Below are positions 35,101-43,067 of a stretch of 64,000 nucleotides of DNA, piece by piece. The stretch comes from Coleofasciculus sp040219735 (lineage in GTDB: Bacteria > Cyanobacteriota > Cyanobacteriia > Cyanobacteriales > Coleofasciculaceae): the NCBI GenBank assembly GCA_040219735.1, contig JAVJRX010000013.1; one strand, given 5' to 3'. The number at the start of each line of letters is the position of its first letter. The stretch's first letter is position 1. The position numbers and the translations under genes were made by a program. The notes beneath the pieces were generated by a model. It saw nothing but the letters and a program-made list of their open reading frames with translations, did no database searches and was not told the origin of the DNA.

Positions 35101-35180
35101 ATCGCTTCGGAGGGTATGAAGTTTCTAATCAGTTGGCAAAAGACCCGATGATTCCCTGGGCATTATTCGCTGGGGATTAG
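32151..35180 (+). CDS. Membrane-anchored SGNH-hydrolase-type protein with four N-terminal modules
   Basis: A 1009-residue protein. Residues 1-460 hold four related modules of about 100 residues, each with a helix, a strand ending LHI or LHLF, then LLxxLxPxxxxxxIYG and a W-x-x-V ending (LRVRLRGNNLHILCESRE; RLWVICTSNY; TVRAVLKETTLHLFCSA; IQIKVRRQQDLLHIMSEA). A single TM helix follows near residues 557-580 (VALVWGIMGLLLMFLF). The C-terminal domain is SGNH-like (DUF1574 group): VLIMGSSRAMRGIDP with the Ser, and DPSHLNRFGGYE near residue 980 with the Asp-His pair. The next gene is an MBOAT acyltransferase, so the pair should O-acylate an exported glycan, as AlgI/AlgJ do. The four modules may regulate it from the cytoplasm. 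Confidence 0.75.
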   Translation: MLDVEERNYNNRPSSLAQWVYDTIGQPGVCLRVRLRGNNLHILCESRESIPAQRVVNQLLQALKPETATFPVDLESPIYQIIIYGRKVSQAHPEWVKEIRLNTDTNNTESVPEPSWETTPAQSAFIISHESLARSGSPDAIARYLSANLSHLGVSVNIQIQDLPTKDNREQSLVKQKPKIPSQSSPPYHRRLWVICTSNYSPDSALLSEPIVQLLRSLELTEFRDAAISAQVRGEATPEWMVRVDLTPTDVMLKDWARWGDVQAIATLSNQMLAQVGMTVRAVLKETTLHLFCSALDLGKTPVPDQATAMNAIAPLLKSLKPQGIKAATIYGVESDYFSLEPEPEKPVWVDWVTLPASEQPQLASSSYSLGQQGNLNALTFLLQRLLNPDLEQRLATGGIQIKVRRQQDLLHIMSEAPLCPSKAQVSLPIVRFVRQLAISTIAGVRIYGRSAGATSPAWNYGVDFAERRRLALETTPEFVSSDTDISELVVPTEESVSRPHRTDKTLKEGLPRQSNTAVGTIGRWLCSSQLFVPTPDNQRVAVDTQRTSSESSQAVKVALVWGIMGLLLMFLFDRPVGRILQPQGNFSQRDAVSAAQESPIPVDLSQLSLQQDNNQNSQDFNASGFTREGDKSIIIDDSLPSQRKDATQAAMLALARSSNPPFNNQLLDQKLALYQERLQQGNRPDVLIMGSSRAMRGIDPVALEEALAVEGYSDIDVFNFGINGATAQIVDLMTRRILTPDQLPKLIIVADGARAFNSGRVDATFEAIADSEGYRQLNAGTFPGTSTQTSAQANQTSQPLAALKRSYQSIDDGMNQLLAGLSSTYPQRDQLKSLLRDQFVSVVKTLPNTSNSTEAEQGLDKDMSIDMDGFLPLSIRFDPETYYQNHPRVTGAYDGDYQSFQLRGKQDQAFDALLTFAQEHDITVVFVNLPLTNDYLDPVRLKYEQQFKQYMHANAVERELIFRDLSGLLFDKPDHFSDPSHLNRFGGYEVSNQLAKDPMIPWALFAGD

Positions 35181-35360
35181 TTATTGGTCATTTGTCATTG
35201 GTCATTTGTCATACTCGCTCCCGAAAAGAAGCAAGCTACGTCATTCGTCCTTTGTCAGGGAATCGGTAAGGTAGAACTTTGAGTTAACTCCCCCGGCTCC
35301 CCCAGCTCCCCCAGCTTCCCCGGCTCCATATTCCCTGTTCCTTGTTCCCTATTTTAAAAA
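35181..35360. repeat. TTTGTCATTGGTCA-type tract between the pair
   Basis: Copies of gtcatttgtcattgg and a CCCCCGGCTCCCCCAGCT-type low-complexity run (about 35288-35330). Confidence 0.5.
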
Positions 35361-36878
35361 ATGGCATTTATTTCCATCACTTATGGATTCTTTCTGCTGG
35401 GTGTCCTGCTGATTTACTGGACTCAGCGTTCTTCATCAGGGCGATTATGGGTACTCCTAATTGCCAGTTTACTCTTTTACAGCAGCTTACAAATTCAATA
35501 CATTCCGCTGCTCTTATTCGTAGTTTGGCTCAATTTTTACTTAGGGCAGAGAATTGCGGTCAATACATCACCTGGGTCGCATCTCAACAATAACCATCTC
35601 TCCAATGAAGAGTGGTTAATGGAACAGGAACTTTGGAATCAGAGACGTTTGAGACTCCTGTGGCTGGGGATTGGATTAAATATTCTCTGTTTAGTCAGCT
35701 TCAAGTATGTTCCGTTTATCCTGACGAATATCTCCGCCCCCTTGAATTTACCCGTGGCGCGAGAGGGGGCAAGCTGGATTAGCGATCACTTAATTGCTCC
35801 CTTGGGACTTTCGTTTTTTGTTTTTGAATGTATTGCCTATCTAATTGATGTATATCGGGGGGCACCCGCCACACGCCAAAGCTTACAATTTGCTACCTAC
35901 AAATTATTTTTCCCGAAACTAATTTCAGGACCCATTACTCGCTACCATCAGTTTTCTAGCGAGTTGAAAGATATCCAATTTCCCAGTTTTGACCGCCTGA
36001 GTGAGGGGCTATGGTTGATTGCCAGTGGTGCGGTTAAAAAGGCACTTTTAGCGGATCGGATCGGAATTTTTGTTGATCTGTGTTTTGGCAGCGTAGAACG
36101 GGCAGGTAGTGGTGATTTGTGGCTGGCTATTTTTGCCTATGGTTTACAACTGTATCTGGATTTTAGCGGCTATGTGGATATTGCCCGGGGGAGTGCTATC
36201 CTCATGGGATTTAACCTGCCAGAAAACTTTAATTTTCCGTACTTTAGTACCAGCATTGCAGATTTCTGGCGACGCTGGCATATTACGTTAGGCGATTGGA
36301 TTCGTAACTATCTTTATTTTCCCTTAGGCGGGTCACGCAAAGGATTAGGTCGAACCTGTCTGAACTTGTTTGTTGTCATGCTAATTATTGGCATTTGGCA
36401 TGGTGCGGCTTGGGGATTTGTCGTGTGGGGAGGATTGCACGGTTTAGCTTTGGTGGTGCATCGTTTAACCCAAACCCTATCAGACCGCTTTGCTTGGTTA
36501 AAGGGATGGTGGCAAACCGGATTCGGTGTGCTAGTGGCGTGGGCAATTACTCAATGGATGGTGTTCATGTCCTGGATTTTCTTCCGCTTACCTAATCTCA
36601 AACAAGCCGGCTTTGTCATCCAGAATCTCTGGGGTCAACCCGCCGATGTCCAGTTTGCCGAAAATGTTTATTTGACTGCGTTTGGCTTACAACGCTTTGA
36701 GTTGACACTGCTGTTGGTCATCGTCGCCCTTTTAATGGCGGGTGTTTATGGGATTCATCGGGGTCTGAAGTTACAACTCAACTGGCCCCTGAAGTTGCTA
36801 TTGGTGCCTCTATGCCTTTATACGGTGTGGTTGTTGGCGCCTTCAGGCGGTTTACCTTATATCTACTTTGACTTTTGA
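35361..36878 (+). CDS. MBOAT-family O-acyltransferase (AlgI-like)
   Basis: A 505-residue polytopic membrane enzyme. The conserved block FWRRWHITLGDWIRNYLYFP and LGGSRKG, and the catalytic His motif IGIWHGAAWGFVVWGGLHG are both present; the family passes an acyl group across the membrane to an extracytoplasmic acceptor. The partner SGNH protein upstream would complete transfer. About 10-12 TM helices. The acceptor polymer is not identified in this window. It ends 145 nt before psbA. ATG start, with TTTTAAAAAA before it and no clear Shine-Dalgarno. Confidence 0.9.
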   Translation: MAFISITYGFFLLGVLLIYWTQRSSSGRLWVLLIASLLFYSSLQIQYIPLLLFVVWLNFYLGQRIAVNTSPGSHLNNNHLSNEEWLMEQELWNQRRLRLLWLGIGLNILCLVSFKYVPFILTNISAPLNLPVAREGASWISDHLIAPLGLSFFVFECIAYLIDVYRGAPATRQSLQFATYKLFFPKLISGPITRYHQFSSELKDIQFPSFDRLSEGLWLIASGAVKKALLADRIGIFVDLCFGSVERAGSGDLWLAIFAYGLQLYLDFSGYVDIARGSAILMGFNLPENFNFPYFSTSIADFWRRWHITLGDWIRNYLYFPLGGSRKGLGRTCLNLFVVMLIIGIWHGAAWGFVVWGGLHGLALVVHRLTQTLSDRFAWLKGWWQTGFGVLVAWAITQWMVFMSWIFFRLPNLKQAGFVIQNLWGQPADVQFAENVYLTAFGLQRFELTLLLVIVALLMAGVYGIHRGLKLQLNWPLKLLLVPLCLYTVWLLAPSGGLPYIYFDF

Positions 36879-37023
36879 TTGATAAGTTAACCTAATGCAA
36901 GTCATACAATGAATTAATAAAACCGTTGGATGATTCAAATGAATATGAATACCATTAAAGGTAGGGCAAAAGTTTTGCCTTGCTTCAATCAATCGCTAAT
37001 GAAGTAATAGCACTAATTGAATT
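36879..37023. promoter_or_regulatory. psbA 5' region
   Basis: 145 bases including the psbA promoter and leader. No exact -35/-10 pair can be assigned with confidence; the leader just before ATG (caatcgctaatgaagtaata) resembles AT-rich psbA leaders. Light control probably acts here, by family knowledge. Confidence 0.35.
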
Positions 37024-38106
37024 ATGACTACCACAGTACAACGTCGCGATAGCGCGTCTTTGTGGGAACGGTTCTGTAATTGGGTCACTTCCACCGAAAA
37101 CCGCCTGTATATCGGCTGGTTTGGTGTACTGATGATCCCAACTCTCTTAACCGCCACCACCTGTTTCATCATCGCCTTCATCGCCGCTCCCCCTGTGGAC
37201 ATCGATGGAATCCGCGAGCCTGTTGCTGGAAGCTTACTGTACGGTAACAACATCATCTCTGGTGCTGTTGTACCTTCCTCCAACGCCATCGGCTTGCACT
37301 TCTATCCCATCTGGGAAGCTGCTTCCTTAGATGAGTGGCTCTACAACGGTGGTCCTTACCAGTTGGTAGCCTTCCACTTCCTCATCGGCATCTTCTGCTA
37401 CATGGGGAGAGAGTGGGAACTTTCCTACCGCTTAGGTATGCGTCCTTGGATTTGCGTAGCTTACAGCGCACCTGTAGCTGCTGCTACCGCCGTGTTCCTC
37501 ATCTACCCCATCGGTCAAGGTTCTTTCTCCGATGGAATGCCTCTGGGCATCTCTGGAACCTTCAACTTCATGTTCGTGTTCCAAGCTGAGCACAACATCC
37601 TGATGCACCCGTTCCACATGCTCGGTGTGGCTGGCGTATTCGGCGGTGCATTGTTCAGCGCGATGCACGGTTCTTTGGTAACCAGCTCTCTGGTACGTGA
37701 AACCACCGAAGTTGAATCTCAGAACTACGGCTACAAGTTCGGGCAAGAAGAAGAAACCTACAACATCGTTGCCGCTCACGGTTACTTTGGTCGGTTAATC
37801 TTCCAATACGCTTCCTTCAACAACAGCCGTTCTCTGCACTTCTTCTTAGGTGCATGGCCCGTGGTTGGTATCTGGTTCACAGCACTGGGTATCAGCACCA
37901 TGGCATTCAACCTCAACGGATTCAACTTTAACCAGTCGATTCTGGATTCCCAAGGTCGTGTAGTCAACACCTGGGCAGATGTACTCAACCGCGCCAACTT
38001 AGGCTTTGAAGTCATGCACGAGCGCAACGCTCACAACTTCCCCTTAGACTTGGCGGCGGGTGAAACCACCCCGGTAGCATTGACTGCTCCTAGCATCAAC
38101 GGCTAA
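37024..38106 (+). CDS. psbA: Photosystem II D1 protein, E130 (high-light) form
   Basis: 360-residue D1 protein of the PSII reaction centre in the thylakoid membrane; five TM helices bind P680, pheophytin, QB and the Mn4CaO5 cluster. The sequence is complete. Residue 130 is Glu (CYMGREWELS), which in cyanobacteria marks high-light or stress-induced isoforms, whereas the low-light form has Gln. C-terminal processing after Ala344 would remove a 16-residue tail starting AGETTP. Mn ligands in NAHNFPLDLA are kept. Codon use is strongly biased toward C- and G-ending codons (e.g. ATC, AAC), as for a very highly expressed gene. It is followed by a strong terminator. Confidence 0.98.
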   Translation: MTTTVQRRDSASLWERFCNWVTSTENRLYIGWFGVLMIPTLLTATTCFIIAFIAAPPVDIDGIREPVAGSLLYGNNIISGAVVPSSNAIGLHFYPIWEAASLDEWLYNGGPYQLVAFHFLIGIFCYMGREWELSYRLGMRPWICVAYSAPVAAATAVFLIYPIGQGSFSDGMPLGISGTFNFMFVFQAEHNILMHPFHMLGVAGVFGGALFSAMHGSLVTSSLVRETTEVESQNYGYKFGQEEETYNIVAAHGYFGRLIFQYASFNNSRSLHFFLGAWPVVGIWFTALGISTMAFNLNGFNFNQSILDSQGRVVNTWADVLNRANLGFEVMHERNAHNFPLDLAAGETTPVALTAPSING

Positions 38107-38180
38107 TCAGAAACAAAGAGGACGGCGCGACGAACGTAACACAGATGCGACTGTTCGCGTCACCTTAACTGAATAAACAC

Positions 38181-38214
38181 AAAAAGCGCTCTCCCATAAC
38201 GGGGGGCGCTTTTT
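38181..38214 (+). terminator. Rho-independent terminator of psbA
   Basis: aaaaagcgctctccc - ataac - ggggggcgctttt: a stem of about 12 bp (one weak pair) followed by a T-rich run. It marks the end of the chromosomal block before the island. Confidence 0.88.
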
Positions 38215-38254
38215 GGTATGGATTGGCGCAGGACATGCAGTGGCAAAGACATTC

Positions 38255-38322
38255 CGCAGCAATGCAGCAATGCAGTAATGCAATAGTGCAGTAAGTAATG
38301 CAATAATGCAGTAATTACGCAC
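38255..38322. repeat. Seven 8-bp repeats: candidate partition centromere
   Basis: Units c/tgcagcaa, tgcagcaa, tgcagtaa, tgcaatag, tgcagtaa, then gtaa, tgcaataa, tgcagtaa at a strict 8-bp step apart from one 4-bp insert. It sits directly upstream of the ParA/RHH operon, where type Ib partition loci have their centromere. This role is inferred from position and layout. Confidence 0.5.
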
Positions 38323-38358
38323 TTAATTCATTATTCGCCTTAACCCTAAGAGTCATTC

Positions 38359-39003
38359 GTGGGCAAAATTATAGGCTTCTTGAACCAAAAAGGCGGCTGC
38401 GGCAAATCCACCACAGCCGTTCACTTCACGCATTGGCTAGCCACCAAACAGAAAAAAAATGTGCTGCTCGTCGATGCCGATTCCCAGCAGTCCAGCTCAG
38501 CCTGGTTAGCCGGCATGGAATTATCCATTCCCTATAAAGTGGTGCAAACTCCTGATGACTTACTCGAACGCCTGCCAGAACTAGAAAAACAATACGACCA
38601 GCTCGTTGTCGATGGTCCAGCCTCCTTAGCCGAAGCCACCCGAGCCATTCTGTTTCGCGCTGTCCTGGCTATCGTCCCCGTTCAGCCCACAGGTGTAGAT
38701 TTGCGATCGGCGTCTGATGCAGTGCGGTTAATCAAACAAGCCCAGTCCGTTCGCGGCGGTCCCCCCATGGCGGCGATGTTTGTCTCCCGAGCCGTCAAAG
38801 GCACCAAACTCAAAGATGAGGCGATCGCGCTTTTGAGCCAAACCCAAGACGTCACTCTACTCAAAACAGTGATTCATCAAAAACAAGCGATCGCGGATAC
38901 CTCCGGTCAGTCCGCAACCGTCTGGGATTTGCCCAGTCGCCCCGCCAAAGAGTCAGCGCGGGAATACGAGCGATTGTTCAAAGAAATTATGGCACTATTA
39001 TGA
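38359..39003 (+). CDS. parA: Small ParA-type partition ATPase
   Basis: A 214-residue ParA without an N-terminal HTH, matching type Ib (ParF-like) plasmid partition ATPases. The deviant Walker A is KGGCGKST at residues 11-18 (signature K11), followed by VLLVDADSQQSSSAW (Walker A') and LVVDGPASLAEATRA. It would bind the nucleoid and move DNA marked by the partner RHH protein. The start is GTG (38359-38361), because it gives MGKIIGFLNQKGG, the family N-terminus. The stop overlaps the next gene by 4 nt (ATGA). Similar short ParA proteins also serve chromosomal islands, so an integrated element is possible. Confidence 0.9.
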   Translation: MGKIIGFLNQKGGCGKSTTAVHFTHWLATKQKKNVLLVDADSQQSSSAWLAGMELSIPYKVVQTPDDLLERLPELEKQYDQLVVDGPASLAEATRAILFRAVLAIVPVQPTGVDLRSASDAVRLIKQAQSVRGGPPMAAMFVSRAVKGTKLKDEAIALLSQTQDVTLLKTVIHQKQAIADTSGQSATVWDLPSRPAKESAREYERLFKEIMALL

Positions 39004-39446
39004 GTCAAAAGAAAAATCGCAAGCCCCTTACCGATACCCTGGCACAACAGTTTGTCTATGGTGAGAACCCCAAAGACACTACATCAGACTCTTCCCAGAA
39101 ACCAACACCCACTCAACCCAAAGAAGACAAAACCCCACCCAGAAGGAGCGAAACCAAACGCGATCGCTCTTCGAGTCAAGCGCTCTTCCCAGATAGCACT
39201 CCTTCCACCTCAGAACCCATGTCAGAGAACAACTCCAAAACCTTGGGGGTCAAACTCCCTTCCCAGTCTAAACTGATGGATAAGTTCCAAGTACCCTCCA
39301 AAGAGGCGACGGTACGCTTTACAGTAGATTTGCCCATATCAATGCACCGCAAGCTGTCACTCTTAGCCGCGAGGACTGGTAAGAAAAAGGCGGAGATTGT
39401 GCGAGTGTTATTGGATGAGACATTAAAGGATTTAGAGAGCGATTGA
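39000..39446 (+). CDS. Ribbon-helix-helix partner of ParA
   Basis: A 148-residue protein with an unstructured N-terminus rich in Pro, Ser and Lys, and a C-terminal ribbon-helix-helix domain: ATVRFTVDLPISMHRKLSLL, then AARTGKKKAEIVRVLLDETL. This is the layout of type Ib centromere-binding proteins (ParG-like), which bind repeats upstream of the operon and also repress it. The ATG overlaps the parA stop, so they are translated together. The candidate binding site is at 38255-38322. Confidence 0.75.
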   Translation: MSQKKNRKPLTDTLAQQFVYGENPKDTTSDSSQKPTPTQPKEDKTPPRRSETKRDRSSSQALFPDSTPSTSEPMSENNSKTLGVKLPSQSKLMDKFQVPSKEATVRFTVDLPISMHRKLSLLAARTGKKKAEIVRVLLDETLKDLESD

Positions 39447-39788
39447 CCGCTAATCAGCCAATTCGCGTAGTCATATTAAGAAATATTGCTGATGTAGGCA
39501 TCATTGAACAGAGACGATAATTGTATCTAGGCACCGAGAAATAAATTGGCATACCGGGGTTTGCGCCGTGAGAATTCAGTCTCCGAATCGATACGCAAGC
39601 CCTTTGTTTCTTGATATCTTTGACATCCTCCCCGCGAAATCATACCAAGTTGCGTTCTAACGTGTCATATTGAAATTTCTCTTCCAGCACCAAGGTTATC
39701 CAGATTAACAGGGACAACTCATGAAAAGCTTGGGTAAAGTAGAGATCAGCAAAAAGCTTTTCTTTGCTCATTGCCACTCCTCTAAAAC
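39447..39788. other. Non-coding gap with IS and repeat remnants
   Basis: Contains a truncated IS right end at 39619-39637 (ttgacatcctccccgcg) and, fused to it, ataccaagttgcgttcta (39640-39657), one end of the element seen intact at 1837-1990. The remaining sequence shows nothing recognised. Confidence 0.45.
39619..39667. mobile_element. Nested remnants: IS right end plus half MITE
   Basis: The right-end hairpin is cut after ccccgcg, and the TACCAAGTTGC repeat begins three bases later. The junction suggests that one element inserted into the other or that both ends recombined. Confidence 0.4.
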
Positions 39789-40667
39789 ATGAGCAGTTAT
39801 TCCCTCAGCAATATTCTCTTACCGGCTGTATTTATCTCCAGTGCTGTCTTTTCTACATTGACAGTACCCTTTGCTTTAATCGGGAAAGAACCCGTCATTA
39901 TTGAACTCTCCCCCTTTTATAGTGGGGAAATTCAACCGATCTTTGATGGCAATCACAAAGAGGTAGCCATTCCCTATATCGGATTCTCCATCGTCGTCAG
40001 CGTAGGAGCTGGCATGGCTACAGTCGAAATGATTCGACGGTGGAATCAATGGAGTGAATCAACGACTGAAGAAGAGGAGTCATCAAATTCGCCGCCCAAT
40101 TCACCCGAAAACCCAATTCAGCCCGAACCCCTCGACCACCCAGAATACCGACCGGAAGTTTCGGCAATAGACCTACCCCCTTCAGATGAGGGTTTCGACA
40201 GTCCATTGCTAACGCCTCCAGAAGCCGTTGGAGAAGAGCCAGACGTACCTGTTGAACCTGAACCACTCTTAGTTCAGCCTCCACCCACTCTACCTCATCC
40301 GACAGGGGCGCTGAGTGTCATGTCAGAAGCACCCGACTTATCCCCAGTGCCAGAAGGGAATAAGGTGATTCAGTTTACACCACGTCACGCCAATCAATCT
40401 GCTACTCTTTCTTTAGACGTAATTGAAAGTGAAATCCTAGAATCTCGCGACCAGTACAAAACCTGCCGGATTCAAACACCCCATTTAAAACGACGCTTAT
40501 TTGCCATCGCCGTTGAGGGTCAATACTACAGCTTTTTGAGAGCCGAGAAAACCAAAGAGAAGGTACTAGAAATCCTGACCCGGCTAGGTGATAGCGTTCA
40601 GAAAACAGTGATTACGAAAACGGAAAAAGGCTATGTAATATGGGCTTGGGAGCATGAAGTTTCCTGA
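39789..40667 (+). CDS. Membrane-anchored protein with acidic/proline linker
   Basis: A 292-residue unknown. Two hydrophobic helices (ILLPAVFISSAVFSTLTVPF and IGFSIVVSVGAGMATVEM) bracket an extracytoplasmic loop of about 35 residues. Then comes a long Pro/Glu-rich linker (residues 95-190, e.g. NSPENPIQPEPLDHPEYRP). The C-terminal 90 residues form a compact alpha/beta domain (YKTCRIQTPHLKRRLFAIAV, EGQYYSFLRAEKTKEKVLEI). I do not know the family. It lies in the plasmid-like region, and the pentapeptide gene follows after 27 nt in the same direction. Confidence 0.65.
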   Translation: MSSYSLSNILLPAVFISSAVFSTLTVPFALIGKEPVIIELSPFYSGEIQPIFDGNHKEVAIPYIGFSIVVSVGAGMATVEMIRRWNQWSESTTEEEESSNSPPNSPENPIQPEPLDHPEYRPEVSAIDLPPSDEGFDSPLLTPPEAVGEEPDVPVEPEPLLVQPPPTLPHPTGALSVMSEAPDLSPVPEGNKVIQFTPRHANQSATLSLDVIESEILESRDQYKTCRIQTPHLKRRLFAIAVEGQYYSFLRAEKTKEKVLEILTRLGDSVQKTVITKTEKGYVIWAWEHEVS

Positions 40668-40694
40668 CACCAATTATTTTATATTTCTATTGAG

Positions 40695-42539
40695 ATGAAT
40701 GCTGACGAAATAATAGAAAGATATATACAAGGGGAACGAGATTTTAGTGGAACCGACTTAAGTGGAGCTTCCTTGAGTGGAGTAGACCTGCAACGAGTCG
40801 TGTTGTGGCGAGCCAACCTCAGCAAGGCTAACTTAACAGGTACAAACCTAAGTGGGGCAGATTTATTAGGAGCCAATCTGAGTGAAGCAAACTTGAGTCG
40901 TGCTGTACTCTGTGGTGCCAATCTGAGTGAAGCAAACTTCAGTAATGCGCTGCTGCATAAAACCAATTTTCATACCACCCTTTACAACAAAGCCACTCAG
41001 TTTCCTGACAATTTTGACCCCGTAAAAGCAGGGGCTTATTTAATTGCACCTCAGAGTTTACTTCCCGAAGCTGACCTGAGTGGGGTAGACCTAAGTAACG
41101 CCAACTTAACCGGGGCTAATTTGAGTCGTGCTGACCTATGGAAAACTAACTTGAGAGAAGCGTCTTTGCAGGAGGCGAATCTAAGCGAAGCTTGTTTAAT
41201 GGGCGCTGACTTGACGGGAGCTGACTTGACGGGAGCTGACTTGAAACAATCCAATCTATTGGGAGCTGATTTGCGGGACGCTACCCTTCTAGAGATTGAC
41301 ATAAAAGGCGCACTCTACGACGAAACGACTCAATTTCCCAAAAATTTTGACCCAACCGAAGCCGGAGCGTACTGTATTACTCCTGGCGCTTCACTGAGGC
41401 GAGTCAACCTCAGTGGCGTCAACCTCAGTGGCGCCGATTTGAGTGAAGCCGATTTGAGTGAAGCCGACTTGAGCGGGGCAAACTTGTTTGGTATTGCACT
41501 TTTGAAAGCCAATTTGAGAGGAGCCAAGTTAACCAATGCAATTCTGTGGGACGCCGAACTGATTGGCGCGTCTTTGCAGGAAGCTGTGCTCAGTGGAGCC
41601 GACTTGTGGCAGGCGGATTTACGGGAAGCTGACTTAACCGGAGCTGACTTGAGGGGAGCTAACCTGTTTGGGGCTTCTCTGAGTGAGGCTAACCTGCAAG
41701 GGGTGAACGGGATGGGCGCACTCTACAACGAAGCGACGCAATTTCCTGTCAAGTTTAACCCAACTGAAACTGGGATGTACTTAATTGCTCCGGGTGCGTC
41801 ACTTAGGGGAGTCAATCTGACGGGAGCCGACCTGAGGGGAGTGGATTTGAGTGGTGCTGATTTGAGGAAAGCAAAATTGTTTGGCGTCAATCTTCAAGAT
41901 ACCACTCTAGAGGCAACCCAGCTTGAAGCCGCACTCTACAACGAAGCGACACAATTTCCGGTCGGGTTTGACCCACTCAAGGGTGGCGCGTGCTTAATTG
42001 CCCCTGGAGTGTCACTTACTGGGGTGAATCTGGGTGAAGCTGATCTAAGGGGAGCTGACCTAAGTCAAACCAACCTGTGTGGGGCAGATTTGAGCAATGT
42101 CACTCTGGATGGTGTTAGCGTCAAAGCCGCCATTTACAACGAAGTGACTCAATTTCCTTCAGGTTTCGACCCAAGCGAGGGCGGCGCGTACTTGATTGCC
42201 CCCGGAGCGTCCCTGAAAAAAGCCGATTTAGGGGGAGCCGATTTAGGGGGAGCTGACCTGAGTCAGGCGAACTTGAGTCAGGCTAACCTGAGTCAGGCAG
42301 ATCTGTGGGGTGCCAATCTGAGTCAAGCGAACTTGGAAACCGCTAATCTAGAAGGCGCTAACTTATTAGGTGCCAATTTAGTGCGTGCTAACTTGAGCCA
42401 TGCCAATCTGAGTCAAGCGAATTTGGATGGGGCAGAGCTGACTGAAGCCAAGCTTAAGGGGGTAGACCTGAGTCAGGTTGACTTAGACGGAGTGATTTTG
42501 AGTGGGGCAATCATGCCCGATGGCACAGTTCATACTTAG
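40695..42539 (+). CDS. Pentapeptide-repeat protein with five spacer motifs
   Basis: A 614-residue protein made of A(D/N)LxX pentapeptide repeats, which form a right-handed square beta-helix. Five inserts of a common 28-residue motif break the helix: variants of ALYNEATQFPVGFDP followed by GGAYLIAPGASL, beginning near residues 96, 206, 342, 413 and 479. The repeats are clean and the frame is unbroken. Function unknown; such helices can mimic DNA or act as protein scaffolds. It likely shares an mRNA with the TM protein 27 nt upstream. Confidence 0.85.
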   Translation: MNADEIIERYIQGERDFSGTDLSGASLSGVDLQRVVLWRANLSKANLTGTNLSGADLLGANLSEANLSRAVLCGANLSEANFSNALLHKTNFHTTLYNKATQFPDNFDPVKAGAYLIAPQSLLPEADLSGVDLSNANLTGANLSRADLWKTNLREASLQEANLSEACLMGADLTGADLTGADLKQSNLLGADLRDATLLEIDIKGALYDETTQFPKNFDPTEAGAYCITPGASLRRVNLSGVNLSGADLSEADLSEADLSGANLFGIALLKANLRGAKLTNAILWDAELIGASLQEAVLSGADLWQADLREADLTGADLRGANLFGASLSEANLQGVNGMGALYNEATQFPVKFNPTETGMYLIAPGASLRGVNLTGADLRGVDLSGADLRKAKLFGVNLQDTTLEATQLEAALYNEATQFPVGFDPLKGGACLIAPGVSLTGVNLGEADLRGADLSQTNLCGADLSNVTLDGVSVKAAIYNEVTQFPSGFDPSEGGAYLIAPGASLKKADLGGADLGGADLSQANLSQANLSQADLWGANLSQANLETANLEGANLLGANLVRANLSHANLSQANLDGAELTEAKLKGVDLSQVDLDGVILSGAIMPDGTVHT

Positions 42540-42859
42540 CCAGTGACATCTCCTACACCAACTGAGTACAGTATGGTGTAGGCTCTAGAGCGACTCCAGC
42601 TATTGAGCCTCGGACATTGACTGAGCTTTATTAACGACACGGGATGCCCCACCGCGCCGGACAATACAAAAGTTTTGTCACCTGCTCCTTGTACTGCTGG
42701 AATTTTACCCGCCCACAGATGCTTTCTACCTGTAGTCTGTTTCTGGACCCAACCCCATATTCCAGGTTGTCTTGGTTCAGAGTACAGGCAAGCGGTTAGC
42801 TTTTAATTTATTTAACCTGCACCTTATAAGGGTAGCAAATTGAAAGTTTTCTGAAAACC
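42540..42859. other. Non-coding gap
   Basis: Contains a hairpin cctacacca/tggtgtagg (about 42552-42582) that could terminate the pentapeptide transcript, without a T-run. Otherwise nothing recognised. Confidence 0.35.
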
Positions 42860-43007
42860 ATGAAACAGGTAACAACGCGAGTATCAGATAGGGAATATGA
42901 GCATCTAGCCAAGTTCTGCAAATTAACACTGAAGTTCCCAATCTGATGTAATTCGCGAATTGATACGCAAGTTGTCAATCTCTGGGGTATTGAACCCCAT
43001 TGATTGA
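42860..43007 (+). pseudogene. Frameshifted ribbon-helix-helix protein
   Basis: The first frame reads MKQVTTRVSDREYEHLAKFC then KLTLKFPI and stops. The next frame continues the expected fold: SDVIRELIRKLSISGVLNPI followed by D and a stop. Together they would make a roughly 48-residue RHH regulator of a kind common on cyanobacterial plasmids. The break falls within ttcccaatctgatg, about residues 26-29. A single-base indel explains it. Confidence 0.6.
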
Positions 43008-43067
43008 CCGCCTATCCATCTCACGCCAATCTAAATACAGATATGGCGTGAGGCGTTAGGCGTCCAG

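Noticed and set aside
37432..38027. Long minus-strand ORFs inside psbA
   Set aside because: They are antisense shadows of a highly biased coding sequence.
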